DNA of 64,000 nt from Pseudomonas denitrificans (nom. rej.) (GTDB lineage Bacteria; Pseudomonadota; Gammaproteobacteria; Pseudomonadales; Pseudomonadaceae). Shown here piece by piece: positions 10,612 through 19,692 of this stretch. Each line of letters begins with the position of its first letter. Position 1 is the stretch's first letter. The position numbers and the translations under genes were made by a program. The notes below the pieces were generated by a model, which made no database searches, was not told the DNA's origin, and saw nothing but the letters and a program-made list of their open reading frames with translations. The stretch is taken from contig NZ_CP043626.1 of assembly GCF_008807415.1 (NCBI RefSeq), positions 1,488,001 through 1,552,000 of the forward strand, given 5' to 3'.

Positions 10612-10869
10612 TCAGCGGTTGTCCAGTTGTGGGCGCACGGCGCCCAGGCCTGTGGCGTTGATCCGGTAGGGTGAACCGCCGCGCGAGATGATCAGGCGCT
10701 TGTCCCTGAGCTTCCTGAAGACAGCCAGGGTGCAGTCGGCCAGTACATACCCGTCACGGGTATAGCACTCGACGAAGACGACGCGTCCGGCGTCGTCGCG
10801 CTGGAAGGAAATGTGGCCGCCCTTGGCGAGGACGTGCAGGGTCCGTTGTTCCGGTCTGGAAATATTCAT
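10612..10869 (-). CDS. topAI: TopAI/YjhX family toxin (UPF0386)
   Basis: Protein of 85 aa that matches the UPF0386/YjhX family end to end: [18 protein letters not shown] at the start, [16 protein letters not shown] in the middle, PYRINATGL and a PQLDNR end. E. coli YjhX (renamed TopAI) binds and inhibits topoisomerase I and is counteracted by YjhQ. The start at 10869 is chosen by family alignment; an upstream in-frame start at 10968 would add 33 residues of poor composition. It is followed 58 bases later by the YjhQ-like GNAT gene. The toxin frame is intact while the antitoxin frame is not. Confidence 0.85.
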   Translation of the reverse strand: MNISRPEQRTLHVLAKGGHISFQRDDAGRVVFVECYTRDGYVLADCTLAVFRKLRDKRLIISRGGSPYRINATGLGAVRPQLDNR

Positions 10870-11242
10870 GATGGAAACCTGAATGCAGTAGGTGCGTAGA
10901 AACCGCAGACACGAGGTGGTGTCTGCCAGCGTTTGTGCGCATCGATAACCGGCCCGCCTTGTCGGCAAGGCGAAGGGGGTTATCGGATTACTGCTATCTC
11001 CAACATGAAGCCTGTCTCAACGGATCAGAAAGGAATGCCCGGAAATCGAGCCCGGTGATTCTAGGTGCGACGGCCGAAGCCGATCAACCCGGCGTTTGTT
11101 GCCACGTCTTTCAAACAGGCTGCTCGGCAGTGCCTGACAGGAGCTGTCGGGGGCATGGTCCGCTCCTGCAGGGGGAGTTCGGCGCACCGCGCGATGCGGT
11201 AAGCTCCGCAGCTTTCCCAGCGTTCCATGCGGAGAACGATCC
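10870..11242. other. intergenic region between divergent yjhX-like and lysR genes
   Basis: It must hold two divergent promoters. A degenerate REP-like palindrome (GGGGCATGGTCCGCTCCTGC, 11151-11170) sits 70 bases before the LysR gene. I see no further gene in it. Confidence 0.5.
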
Positions 11243-12148
11243 ATGGAAGACCTCAACACCCTCTATTACTTCACCCAGGTGGTGGAGCAGGGTGGTTTCG
11301 CCGCTGCCGGCCGCGCGCTGGACATCCCCAAGTCCAAGCTCAGCCGGCGCATCGCCCAACTGGAGGAACGCCTGGGCGTGCGTCTGCTGCACCGAACCAG
11401 CCGGCACTGCTCGCTGACCGAGATCGGCCAGGAGTACTACCAGCGCTGCGTGGCCATGCGCATCGAGGCGGAAGGCGCTTCCGAGGTCATCGAACGCAAC
11501 CGTGCCGAGCCGCGCGGACTGGTGCGGCTGGCGTGCCCGACGACGCTGCTCAACTCCTGGGTCGGGCCGATGCTCACCCGCTATATGCTCCGGTACCCGC
11601 TGGTGGAGCTGTTCATCGAGAGCACCAACCGCCGCGTCGACCTGCTCCATGAGGGTTTCGACATCGCCCTGCGGGTGCGCTTCCCGCCGCTGGAGAACAC
11701 CGACATGGTGATGAAGGTGCTGGGCAACAGCACCCAGTGCCTGGTGGGGCGCCCGGACTTCCTCGAACTCATGGCCGGCGACAGCTCGCCGCTGGGCTTC
11801 GGCCAGCTGCCCAGCCTGCATTGGGGCGGCATGCAGCGCGAATACCAGTGGGAGCTGTTCAACGAGGAAGGCGAGCGCCTGCTCATCTCGCACAAGCCGC
11901 GGATGGTCACCGATGACCTGCTGGCCCTGCGCAACGCGGTGATTGCCGGTGTCGGCATCGCCCACGTGCCGCGTGTGGCGGTGCGCGAGGACCTGGCCGC
12001 CGGCCGGTTGGTGGAGTTGCTGCCGGGCTGGTCGCCCAAGTGCGGCATCGTCCATGCGATCTTCCCTTCGCGCCGTGGCCTGCTGCCCTCGGTGCGCACG
12101 CTGATCGACTTCCTCGCCGAGGAGTTCAGCAACAGCGACATGGCCTGA
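11243..12148 (+). CDS. LysR family transcriptional regulator
   Basis: Protein of 301 aa, standard LysR length. The N-terminal winged helix-turn-helix (residues about 1-60: LYYFTQVVEQGGFAAAGRAL, then SRRIAQLEERLGVRLLHRTS) is followed by a periplasmic-binding-like effector domain. It belongs to the CrgA/AaeR-like group by the RLACPTTLL and GFDIALRVR motifs. It sits 119 bases upstream of the MFS gene in the same direction and probably regulates it or itself. The inducer is unknown. Confidence 0.9.
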   Translation: MEDLNTLYYFTQVVEQGGFAAAGRALDIPKSKLSRRIAQLEERLGVRLLHRTSRHCSLTEIGQEYYQRCVAMRIEAEGASEVIERNRAEPRGLVRLACPTTLLNSWVGPMLTRYMLRYPLVELFIESTNRRVDLLHEGFDIALRVRFPPLENTDMVMKVLGNSTQCLVGRPDFLELMAGDSSPLGFGQLPSLHWGGMQREYQWELFNEEGERLLISHKPRMVTDDLLALRNAVIAGVGIAHVPRVAVREDLAAGRLVELLPGWSPKCGIVHAIFPSRRGLLPSVRTLIDFLAEEFSNSDMA

Positions 12149-12267
12149 GGCCCGCGCCGGCAGGCAGCGTTGCGTTTCGCGCACCGCTGTATTGCCGGCC
12201 CGACCGATTCTGCGCGGGAGGCTGCCGGCATAGGCTGGCGCCACTGTTTTTCCCACAAGGAATGGTC

Positions 12268-13467
12268 ATGAACCCCGCTTCGAATTCCCTTCCGGCCGAC
12301 CACGCGCAGCCGACCCTGTCCTCGGCAATGGTGGTGCTGCTCGCGTTCTGCTGCGGCGCCGTCGTCGCCAACCTGTATTACGCGCAACCCATCGTCGAGC
12401 TGATTGCCCCGGCGATTGGCCTCTCCACCGAAAAAGCCAGCCTGATCGTCTCGCTGACGCAGTTCGGCTACGCCATTGGCCTGCTGTTTCTGGTGCCGCT
12501 GGCGGACCTGCTGGAAAACCGCAAGCTGGTGATCGGCTTCACCCTGGCCGTGGCGCTGTGCCTGGCCGGCGCCGGGCTGGCGAATTCGCCGTCGGTGCTG
12601 CTGGCCTGCGCACTGCTGATCGGCCTGACCTCGGTGGCGGTGCAGATCCTCGTGCCGCTGGCCGCGCACCTGGCGCCGGAGGAGGCCCGTGGCCGTGTGG
12701 TGGGCAACATCATGGGCGGCCTGTTGCTGGGCATCCTGCTGTCGCGGCCGGTGTCCAGCCTGGTGGCGGAAGTCTTCGGCTGGCGCGGAGTGTTTCTCGC
12801 CGCGTCCGTGCTGATGCTGGTGATCGCGCTGGTGATGGCGGTGGCGCTGCCGCGCCGCGTACCGGCCCACAGCGCGACCTACCCGCAGTTGATCGGTTCG
12901 GTGTTCTCCCTGGCGCGGCGCTACGCTGTGCTGCGTGAGCGCGCGCTTTATCAGGGCCTGCTGTTCGCCGCTTTCAGCGCCTTCTGGACCATCGCCCCCA
13001 TCGAGCTGATCCGCCACCACGGCTTCAGTCAGACCCAGGTCGCGCTGTTCGCCCTGGTCGGCGCGGTCGGAGCCGTTGCCGCGCCCATCGCCGGACGGCT
13101 GGCCGATGCCGGGCATACCTTCAAGGGCACCCTGGTGGCGCTGCTGCTGGCGCCGTTCGCGCTGTTGCTCGGCGCGCTGCCCGGTGCGGGGTTCTTCTGG
13201 CTGGTGGTGTGCGCGGTGCTGCTGGATTTCGCCGTGCAGCTGAACATGGTGCTCGGCCAGCGCGAGGTGTACGCCCTCGACCCGCACAGCCGTGCGCGCC
13301 TGAACGCGGTGTACATGACCAGCATCTTCGTCGGCGGTGCACTCGGTTCGCTGGTCGCCAGCCCGCTCTACGAAGCCATCAGCTGGACGCCGTTCGCCAT
13401 CGGCGCGGCGGTTGTCCCGACCATCGCCACTTTGCTCTTCCTGTTGCGCGGCGACAGCCACGCCTGA
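12268..13467 (+). CDS. MFS transporter, 12 TM drug/sugar-efflux type
   Basis: Protein of 399 aa with about 12 hydrophobic segments. The MFS motif A appears as VPLADLLENRKLV between TM2 and TM3, and NLYYAQPIVELIAP in TM1 is typical of the DHA1-like 'MFS arabinose/YnfM' efflux group. It probably exports a small molecule by proton antiport in the inner membrane. I chose the ATG at 12268 because the AAGGA at 12257-12261 is directly adjacent to the alternative ATG at 12262 and too close to serve it. LysR genes flank it on both sides. Confidence 0.88.
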   Translation: MNPASNSLPADHAQPTLSSAMVVLLAFCCGAVVANLYYAQPIVELIAPAIGLSTEKASLIVSLTQFGYAIGLLFLVPLADLLENRKLVIGFTLAVALCLAGAGLANSPSVLLACALLIGLTSVAVQILVPLAAHLAPEEARGRVVGNIMGGLLLGILLSRPVSSLVAEVFGWRGVFLAASVLMLVIALVMAVALPRRVPAHSATYPQLIGSVFSLARRYAVLRERALYQGLLFAAFSAFWTIAPIELIRHHGFSQTQVALFALVGAVGAVAAPIAGRLADAGHTFKGTLVALLLAPFALLLGALPGAGFFWLVVCAVLLDFAVQLNMVLGQREVYALDPHSRARLNAVYMTSIFVGGALGSLVASPLYEAISWTPFAIGAAVVPTIATLLFLLRGDSHA

Positions 13468-13540
13468 GAGCACAGGCGTGCAAGGCGAGCGCAGGGGTGA
13501 TTGGGTACACTCCGGGGTTTCCCGCTCCCGGAGTGCCGCC

Positions 13541-14443
13541 ATGGACAAACTGCAGGCCCTGTCGATGTTCGTCGAGACCGTCCGTTGCGGCGGCTACTCG
13601 GCGGCGGCCCGCAAGCTCGGCGTGGCAACCTCCTCGGTGACCCGCCAGGTGGCGGCGCTGGAAGCGGAACTGGGCGCCACGCTGCTCAACCGCACCACCC
13701 GCCACAGCAGCCCGACCCTCGCCGGGCAGGCGTACTACGACAAGGCCGTGGAAATCCTCGAGGCGCTGGTGGAGGCCGACGGCCTGGTCAGCGACCGTGG
13801 CCGCGAGGCGAAGGGGCGGTTGCGCGTCAGCGTGCCGGTGGAGTTCGGTCGCCGGGTCATCGCCCCGCACCTGGGGCGCCTGCTGGCGCAGTACCCGGAG
13901 CTGGAGGTCAGCCTGTCCCTCAGCGACCAGATCACCGACCTGCCGAAACAGCAGATCGACCTCTCCGTGCGCCTGGGTTCGAGCCTTACCAGCGACGACA
14001 TCATCAGCCGCCCCATCGGCCAGTTCCAGCGCTGGCTGGTGGCGAGCCCCGACTACCTGCAGCGCGCCGGCACACCGGCCCACCCGCTGGACCTGATGGA
14101 GCACCAGTGCCTGCGCTTCGACTACGGCGGCGCGCACCTGACCTGGACCTGCAGCGACGGCCAGGACACCTGGCCGCTCAACGTGCAGGGCCGCCTGCAG
14201 AGCAACAATGCCGATGTCCTGCGCGAGACCGCGCTGGCCGGCGGTGGCATCGCGCTGCTGTCGGACTGGCTGGTGGCCGAAGACGTTCGCGCCGGAAGGC
14301 TGGTGCGCCTGCTGCCCGAGTACGACTCCTATCCCGGCAATACCGTGGGCAGCATCAACGTGCTGTACCCGCCGAGCCTGCGTGAATCCAGCCGCATCCG
14401 CGTGTTCGTCGCCTTCCTCGAGGAGCTGATGGCGGCTCAGTGA
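13541..14443 (+). CDS. LysR family transcriptional regulator
   Basis: Protein of 300 aa. The HTH part (LQALSMFVETVRCGGYSAAA, then SSVTRQVAALEAELGATLLN) and the effector domain (GRLRVSVPVEFGRRVIAPHL) are complete. The start at 13541 follows a weak GGAG. Its 3' end overlaps by 7 bases the end of the convergent DHA2 transporter gene. Target unknown; the MFS gene upstream or the efflux operon downstream are both possible. Confidence 0.9.
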   Translation: MDKLQALSMFVETVRCGGYSAAARKLGVATSSVTRQVAALEAELGATLLNRTTRHSSPTLAGQAYYDKAVEILEALVEADGLVSDRGREAKGRLRVSVPVEFGRRVIAPHLGRLLAQYPELEVSLSLSDQITDLPKQQIDLSVRLGSSLTSDDIISRPIGQFQRWLVASPDYLQRAGTPAHPLDLMEHQCLRFDYGGAHLTWTCSDGQDTWPLNVQGRLQSNNADVLRETALAGGGIALLSDWLVAEDVRAGRLVRLLPEYDSYPGNTVGSINVLYPPSLRESSRIRVFVAFLEELMAAQ

Positions 14444-16029
14444 CTGTCCGCGCTGGGCTGCGTGGGCGGAGCAATCCTGCGCATCAGTGGCACCAGCAGC
14501 AGCGTCACCGCGAAGCACGCGCCGACCAGCAGGAAGGCATCGGCGAAGGTCAGCGTCTGCGCCTCGCGCCAGGTCAGGTCCCACAGGTGTTTCAGCGCCT
14601 GTTGCGAGGGTTCGCCGTTGAACTCCATGGAGGGCGCCAGCCAGTGGTTGAGCGCTTCGTTGCCGCTGTTCAGGTGCTCTGCCAGACGCAGGAAGTGCAG
14701 GTTGGCGCGGTCGTTGAGCACCGTGGCGCAGGCGGCGATGCCGATGGCGCCGCCCAGGTTGCGCATCAGGTTGAACAGCCCGGAGGCGAGCTTCAGGCGC
14801 TCCGGCGGCAGTGAGCCCAGTGCCAGCGTCACGGTGGGCGCTACGCAGAACTGCTGCGCCATGCCGCGCAGGGCCTGCGGGAACATCAACTGGCCCGCGC
14901 CCCAGTCGTGGGTCAGCGGGGCGAATTCATACATCGACAGGGTGAACATCACCATCCCCAGCAACAGTATCCAGCGCAGGTCGACGCGCCGGGCGAGGGC
15001 GGCGTAGAGCGGGATGCTCATGATCTGGAAGATGCCCGTGGAGAAGATCGCCAGGCCGATGTCCAGCGCGCCGTAGCCGCGCACCCGGCCGAGGAACAGC
15101 GGGGTCAGGTAGATGGTGGCGAAGATGCCGATGCCGGTGACGAAGCTGAACAGGCAGCCGAGGGCGAAGTTGCGTTCCTTCAGGGCGCGCAGGTCGACTA
15201 TGGGGTGCGCGGCGGTCAGGCTGCGGTAGATGAAGGCAATGCCGCATAGTGCGGAAATCCACGCGGTGGCAACGATGGTGTCGTCGCTGAACCAGTTCCA
15301 GCGCGGGCCTTCCTCCAGGGTGTATTCCAGGCAGCCGAGGAACAGCGCCATCAGCAGAATCGCCGGGTAGTCGGCGCCCTTGAGCAGCGACAGGTCGGAC
15401 TTGTCGATACGCACCATGACCGGCACCACGATGGCGACGAACAGCCCCGGCACCAGGTTGATATAGAACAGCCAGGGCCAGGAGGAAATGTCGGTGATCC
15501 AGCCGCCGACCACCGGCCCGAGAGTCGGCGCCAGGGAGGCGATGGCGCCGATGGTGGCGGCGACTATCACCCGCTGCTTGCCGTCGAAGTAGAGGAAGCC
15601 GGTGGTGAACACCATGGGGATCATCGAACCACCGAGGAAGCCCTGCAGCGCGCGGAAGGCGATCATGCTCTGGATGTTCCAGGCCATGGCGCAGAGCAGG
15701 CTGGTAAGGGTGAAGCCCAGTGCCGAGGCGGCGAACAGCCAGCGCGTGGAGAGCACCTTGGACAGCCAGCCGGAGAGCGGGATGACGATGATCTCGGCGA
15801 TCAGGTAGCTGGTCTGCACCCAGGCCAGTTCATCGGCACCCGCCGATAACCCGCCGCCGATGTCGCGCAGCGACGCGGAGACGATCTGGATGTCCAGCAG
15901 GGCGATGAACATCCCCAGGCACATGCAGGCAAAGGAGATGACTTTGCGGCCGGTGGAAAGACTCTCCACCGGGATCACCTCGCTGCTCCAGTGCTTTGCG
16001 ATCCACAGCTTGCTGGCGGAGAGGTTCAC
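14437..16029 (-). CDS. DHA2 family multidrug efflux MFS (EmrB-like)
   Basis: Protein of 530 aa, about 14 TM segments. The first TM carries CMCLGMFIALLDIQIVSASL, with the DIQIV form of the DHA2 motif, and there is an antiporter motif C-like GPVVGGWITD. EmrB-type pumps work with an EmrA-type fusion protein and an outer membrane channel to expel drugs, uncouplers or fatty acids. The GTG at 16029 is taken as start because it overlaps the stop of the upstream fusion-protein gene (GTGA); the open frame further upstream has low-complexity shadow sequence. No outer membrane factor is in this operon, so one must be borrowed. Confidence 0.9.
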   Translation of the reverse strand: MNLSASKLWIAKHWSSEVIPVESLSTGRKVISFACMCLGMFIALLDIQIVSASLRDIGGGLSAGADELAWVQTSYLIAEIIVIPLSGWLSKVLSTRWLFAASALGFTLTSLLCAMAWNIQSMIAFRALQGFLGGSMIPMVFTTGFLYFDGKQRVIVAATIGAIASLAPTLGPVVGGWITDISSWPWLFYINLVPGLFVAIVVPVMVRIDKSDLSLLKGADYPAILLMALFLGCLEYTLEEGPRWNWFSDDTIVATAWISALCGIAFIYRSLTAAHPIVDLRALKERNFALGCLFSFVTGIGIFATIYLTPLFLGRVRGYGALDIGLAIFSTGIFQIMSIPLYAALARRVDLRWILLLGMVMFTLSMYEFAPLTHDWGAGQLMFPQALRGMAQQFCVAPTVTLALGSLPPERLKLASGLFNLMRNLGGAIGIAACATVLNDRANLHFLRLAEHLNSGNEALNHWLAPSMEFNGEPSQQALKHLWDLTWREAQTLTFADAFLLVGACFAVTLLLVPLMRRIAPPTQPSADSH

Positions 16030-17153
16030 GGCTGGTTGCTCAGGACGACGCGCTGGTCGGCGGCATCGTGCGCGTGGGCACGGGTATCCACTTCCACCAG
16101 TACCGAGAGGCCGGGGCGCAGGTTGCCCAGGCGGCCGTCGGCATCGTCCAGGTGCACGCGCACCGGCACGCGCTGGACGATCTTGGTGAAGTTGCCGGTG
16201 GCGTTCTCCGGCGGGAGGATGCTGAACTGCGCGCCGGTGGCCGGGGCGAGGCTGTCCAGGTGGCCGTGGAAGACCTTGCCGGGCAGGATGTCGGCCTCGA
16301 TGGTCACCGCCTGGCCGGGCTGCATGCGCGCCAGTTGGTCTTCCTTGAAATTGGCGTCCACCCACAGGCCCTGTGCGGGCACCACGGCGAGCAGCTGGGT
16401 ACCGGCGGCGACGTAGCTGCCGACCCGTGCGCGGCGGTTGCCGATGTAGCCGTCCACCGGGGCGCGCAGTTCGGTGTAGCTGAGGTCCAGGCGGGCCAGG
16501 TCACGGGCGGCTACGGCCTGCTCCAGCGCTGCCTGGGCCTGCTGCCGCTGGCTGTGGATCACGTCCAGCTGGCGACGCGCGGCGAGCAGGCTGGCGCGGG
16601 CCTTGTCGCTGTTGGCGCGGGCGGATTTGAAGCTGGCGTCGGCGCGCTGCGCGGCCTCCACCGATACGGCGTTGGTGCGCACCAGGGTGGCGTAGCGACG
16701 CTGGTCGTCGTGGGTGCGAACCTCTTCGGCGGCGGCCGCGTCGATCTCCGCCTGGCTCTGGCGGATCAGCGCGTCCTGCAGCGAGGCCTGGGCGTCGACA
16801 TTGCCCAGCGCTGCCTCCTCGGCATGCACCGCGCCCTCGGCCTTGGCCAGCGCGGCACGGTAGTCACGGTCGTCGATACGAGCGAGCAGGTCGCCGGCGT
16901 GCACCAACTGGTTGTCGCTCACTTTCAGCTCGGCGATGTAGCCGGCCACGCGCGGGCTGATGACGGTGACGTCGCCGCCGACGTAGGCATCGTCGGTCTT
17001 TTCCAGGAAGCGCCCGTCGAGCCACCAGTGTCCGACGTAGGCGGCGGCGCCGAGGATGGCGGCGGTGGCGATGGCCAGCTTGAGCGCCTTGCGGGATTTC
17101 GCTCTGGCCGTGTCGACGGCAGGCGTGGCGGGGAGGGTGACGGGCTGGTTCAT
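16026..17153 (-). CDS. HlyD/EmrA-type membrane fusion protein
   Basis: Protein of 375 aa with one N-terminal membrane helix (residues about 27-46, LAIATAAILGAAAYVGHWW), the lipoyl-type start TDDAYVGGDVTVISPRV, a long coiled-coil hairpin (about 95-210) and the closing beta-barrel (LSYTELRAPVDGYIGNR, FKEDQLARMQPGQ). It bridges the inner membrane pump and an outer membrane channel. It is translationally coupled to the DHA2 gene and 11 bases downstream of the HxlR gene, making a three-gene operon: regulator, fusion protein, pump. Confidence 0.92.
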   Translation of the reverse strand: MNQPVTLPATPAVDTARAKSRKALKLAIATAAILGAAAYVGHWWLDGRFLEKTDDAYVGGDVTVISPRVAGYIAELKVSDNQLVHAGDLLARIDDRDYRAALAKAEGAVHAEEAALGNVDAQASLQDALIRQSQAEIDAAAAEEVRTHDDQRRYATLVRTNAVSVEAAQRADASFKSARANSDKARASLLAARRQLDVIHSQRQQAQAALEQAVAARDLARLDLSYTELRAPVDGYIGNRRARVGSYVAAGTQLLAVVPAQGLWVDANFKEDQLARMQPGQAVTIEADILPGKVFHGHLDSLAPATGAQFSILPPENATGNFTKIVQRVPVRVHLDDADGRLGNLRPGLSVLVEVDTRAHAHDAADQRVVLSNQP

Positions 17154-17164
17154 GGCGGCCTCGC

Positions 17165-17665
17165 TCAGGCGTGATCGGCTTGGGGGATGTTCTGGGAGTT
17201 CGCTTGCGGGACGACGGGGACGAGTCGGTCGTCCTCGCGGCGGTGAATCTGGTGTTGCGGGCCGATGGGCTCGCCGCTGTCGGCATCCACCAGGGCAATG
17301 CGCACCGGGCGGCCGCTGCGGGTGTCCACCAGTTCGGCGGTGCTGGCCATGCCGGCGTGGCGCTTGCCCCACTGCAGCAGCGTCAGCAGCACCGGGCGCA
17401 GGTCGCGGCCGCGCTCGGTGAGCAGGTAGTCGAAGCGCGGCGGGTGATCGTTGTACTGGCGGCGCTGCAACAGCCCGCTATCCACCAGGGCGCGCAGGCG
17501 GCGGGTGAGCACGTTGCTGGCGATGCCCAATCGTGCGAGGAACTGGTCGAAGCGGGTGGAGCCGTAGAAGGCTTCGCGCAGGATCAGCACGTTCCAGCTG
17601 TCGCCGATCAGGTCCAGCGCCTGGGCTACCGGGCAGGGCAGGTGGTCGAAGCTGGTTCTGCGCAT
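17165..17665 (-). CDS. HxlR family winged-helix regulator of the EmrAB-like operon
   Basis: Protein of 166 aa. The HxlR signature is clear: CPVAQALDLIGDSWNVLILRE with Cys11 at the usual sensor position, then NVLTRRLRALVDSGLLQRR and FDYLLTERGRDL. HxlR proteins are dimeric repressors or activators that often sense thiol stress, aldehydes or quinones through the N-terminal Cys (family knowledge). The length is about 45 aa above the minimal family size; the C-terminal tail (VDTRSGRPVRIALVDADSG) is a known extended form. First gene of the efflux operon, so autoregulation is likely. Confidence 0.9.
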   Translation of the reverse strand: MRRTSFDHLPCPVAQALDLIGDSWNVLILREAFYGSTRFDQFLARLGIASNVLTRRLRALVDSGLLQRRQYNDHPPRFDYLLTERGRDLRPVLLTLLQWGKRHAGMASTAELVDTRSGRPVRIALVDADSGEPIGPQHQIHRREDDRLVPVVPQANSQNIPQADHA

Positions 17666-18002
17666 GGTCGCACCCTTTACATGAGAGTCGTCATCTAATT
17701 GGGCCGCCTTGTCTCGGGCCTGGCAAGGCGACAGGCAAGGTCTGGCTGAAAAAGATTATGGTCGTAATTTAAAGCGGTCACTTGCTTTGCGCAAGTGACT
17801 CGTTGGGGGCGGCGCAAGGCAGGGGATGAACGGCGTACCGGGTGAATTTCCGGCTGGCGCAAGGGTTGCCCGATCCTGCGGAAGTTGCCCGGCCAAGTTC
17901 AGGGGAAGTTCGCGGAAAGTACCGTCCGGATAACTCGGAAAGTGGCCGGGATAATTATCCGGAAATGGTCTGGAACGGCTGTTCCATAACTTTCCTTCAG
18001 GC

Positions 18003-18029
18003 AAAAAAAGGCCGCCTGGGGAGGCGGCC
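18003..18029 (-). terminator. orphan rho-independent terminator on the minus strand
   Basis: Read on the minus strand: GGCCGCCTC, CC loop region, AGGCGGCC followed by TTTTTTT. The stem is 8-9 bp with a U-run, so it is a textbook terminator. No protein gene lies upstream of it on this strand for more than 1.6 kb, which suggests it ends an unannotated RNA starting in about 18040-18300. Confidence 0.8.
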
Positions 18030-18290
18030 AAACCAAAGGATGATGAAGTGGAGCAATCCTCCGGACGCTCTGGAGCGGGCATCCGGGACTCATGTTCTTC
18101 ATCGGGGCGCAAGCTTAATGGCGCGGCTGGGAAATGCTTAATCATTCGTCTCGATATCGACTATCGACACTGCTGGTTGGAGACGCAGACGGCGGATTGT
18201 TATCTCTTCGCTCGCTCTGCCTAGGGCGGGGAAACATAAGAAAGTTGTTCAGAAGTCACTCGATACACCTGCCAAGACAAGTCCAACAAA
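18030..18290 (-). ncRNA. candidate small RNA ending at the 18003-18029 terminator
   Basis: Inferred only from the orphan terminator. The segment just before it on the minus strand can fold into an imperfect hairpin (CGGATG ... CGTCCG, about 18059-18091) and has several GGA triplets. The 5' end is not determined; I saw no unambiguous promoter. I could not match it to a known Pseudomonas small RNA from memory. Confidence 0.3.
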
Positions 18291-18299
18291 GGGTAGCAG

Positions 18300-19640
18300 A
18301 TGTCCGCGTTCCGTCTTTCAATGCTCGGTGCCTGTGTCAGTGCATCACTCGCCGGCATTCCGTTCCAGTTGGCGCATGCCGCCGCCGTTTCCGACCAGTC
18401 CGAAGCCACCGGCTTCATCGAAGGCAGCAGCGCTTCGCTGCTGATGCGCAATTACTACTACAACAGCGATCGCAAGTCCGGGGCCGGTGACCGCAAGGAC
18501 TGGACCCAGGGCTTCACGCTGAACTACAGCTCCGGCTTCACCCAGGGCACGGTAGGTTTCGGTGTCGAGGCCTTCGGTAACTGGGGTATCCGCCTGGATG
18601 GCGGCGCCGGCACCTCCGGCACCGGCAACCTGCCGGTGCGTGACGATGGCTCGCCGGAAAGCGAGTACGGCCGTGCCGGCGGCGCGGTGAAGCTGCGTGT
18701 GTCGAAAACCGAACTGCGCTGGGGCGATCTGCAGCCCACCGCACCGGTGTTCGCCGCCGGCGGCACCCGCCTGTTCCCGCAGACCGCCACCGGCTTCAAC
18801 GTGCTCAGCAGCGAGATCGCCGGGCTGGATCTGGACGGCGGCCACTTCACCGGTGGCAACGGCCCGGTGACCACCAACGGCGACCACGGCATCTGGGCCT
18901 CCTACGCCAACGTCGAGGCCAGCAGCATCGACTACGTGGGCGGCAAGTACGCGGTCAACGACGCGCTGAACTTCTCGCTGTATGCGTCCAAACTCGAAGA
19001 CGTGTGGCGCCAGTACTACGGCAACGCCAACTACACGCTGCCGCTGGCGGATGACCAGTCGCTGAACTTCGACTTCAACCTCTACCGCACCAATGACGAC
19101 GGCAGCGCCAAGGCCGGCGAGATCAGCAATACCACCTGGTCCGCCGCTGCTGCGTACACCTTCCTCACCGCGCATACCCTGACGCTGGCCTACCAGAAGG
19201 TCCACGGCGATACGCCGTTCGACTACGTGGCCTTCGGCGTCAACGGCCCCGGCGACACGGGCGACTCGATCTTCCTCGCCAACTCCATCCAGTACTCGGA
19301 CTTCAACGGTCCGGAAGAGAAGTCCTGGCAGATGCGCTACGACCTGGCGATGGCCACCTACGGCATCCCCGGCCTGAGCTTCATGGCCCGCTACGTCAAC
19401 GGCCATGGCATCGACGGCACGAAAATGGCCGCCGACAGCCCTTACCGCGGCTATGGCTATGGTGAGGACGGCAAGCACCACGAGACCAACCTGGAAGCGA
19501 AGTACGTGGTGCAGTCCGGGCCGGCGAAGGACCTGTCCTTGCGCCTGCGCGAGGCGATCCACCGGGGCAATGCCGACCAGGCCGAGGGCGACGTCAACGA
19601 GTTCCGCCTGATCGTCGACTACCCGCTGTCGATCCTGTAA
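18300..19640 (+). CDS. OprD family outer membrane porin
   Basis: Protein of 446 aa with a signal peptide (cleavage near AHA at about residue 27). OprD-family marks: GFIEGSSASLLMRNYYYN, SGFTQGTVGFGVEAFG, TRLFPQTATGFNV, IQYSDFNGPEEKSWQMRYD and the terminal strand EFRLIVDYPLSIL. These 18-strand substrate-specific channels let small organic acids, amino acids or peptides through the outer membrane. The sequence alone does not fix the OccD or OccK subtype. No transporter or regulator is adjacent on this strand. A strong GC hairpin follows. Confidence 0.93.
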   Translation: MSAFRLSMLGACVSASLAGIPFQLAHAAAVSDQSEATGFIEGSSASLLMRNYYYNSDRKSGAGDRKDWTQGFTLNYSSGFTQGTVGFGVEAFGNWGIRLDGGAGTSGTGNLPVRDDGSPESEYGRAGGAVKLRVSKTELRWGDLQPTAPVFAAGGTRLFPQTATGFNVLSSEIAGLDLDGGHFTGGNGPVTTNGDHGIWASYANVEASSIDYVGGKYAVNDALNFSLYASKLEDVWRQYYGNANYTLPLADDQSLNFDFNLYRTNDDGSAKAGEISNTTWSAAAAYTFLTAHTLTLAYQKVHGDTPFDYVAFGVNGPGDTGDSIFLANSIQYSDFNGPEEKSWQMRYDLAMATYGIPGLSFMARYVNGHGIDGTKMAADSPYRGYGYGEDGKHHETNLEAKYVVQSGPAKDLSLRLREAIHRGNADQAEGDVNEFRLIVDYPLSIL

Positions 19641-19647
19641 TGGCTGG

Positions 19648-19678
19648 CACCGGCGCCCCGTTCCGGGGGCGCCGGTGC
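19648..19678. terminator. GC-rich hairpin between convergent genes
   Basis: GCACCGGCGCCCC pairs with GGGGCGCCGGTGC across a short loop, starting 8 bases after the porin stop. There is no T-run on either side, so it may act as an attenuated or processing hairpin rather than a canonical terminator. Confidence 0.55.
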
Positions 19679-19692
19679 GGCACCTCGCGGGT

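Larger units (their letters stand above)
17666..18299. other. 634-bp divergent intergenic region
   Basis: It separates the hxlR operon (minus) from an oprD gene (plus) and is lower in GC than the genes around it. The only clear element is a minus-strand terminator at 18003-18029. Open frames on both strands have no protein-like features. A candidate small RNA is described separately. Confidence 0.5.

Noticed and set aside
17756..18145. Open frame of 129 codons on the minus strand in the 17666-18299 gap
   Set aside because: Pro/Ser-rich, no ribosome site, no family, and it overlaps the minus-strand terminator.
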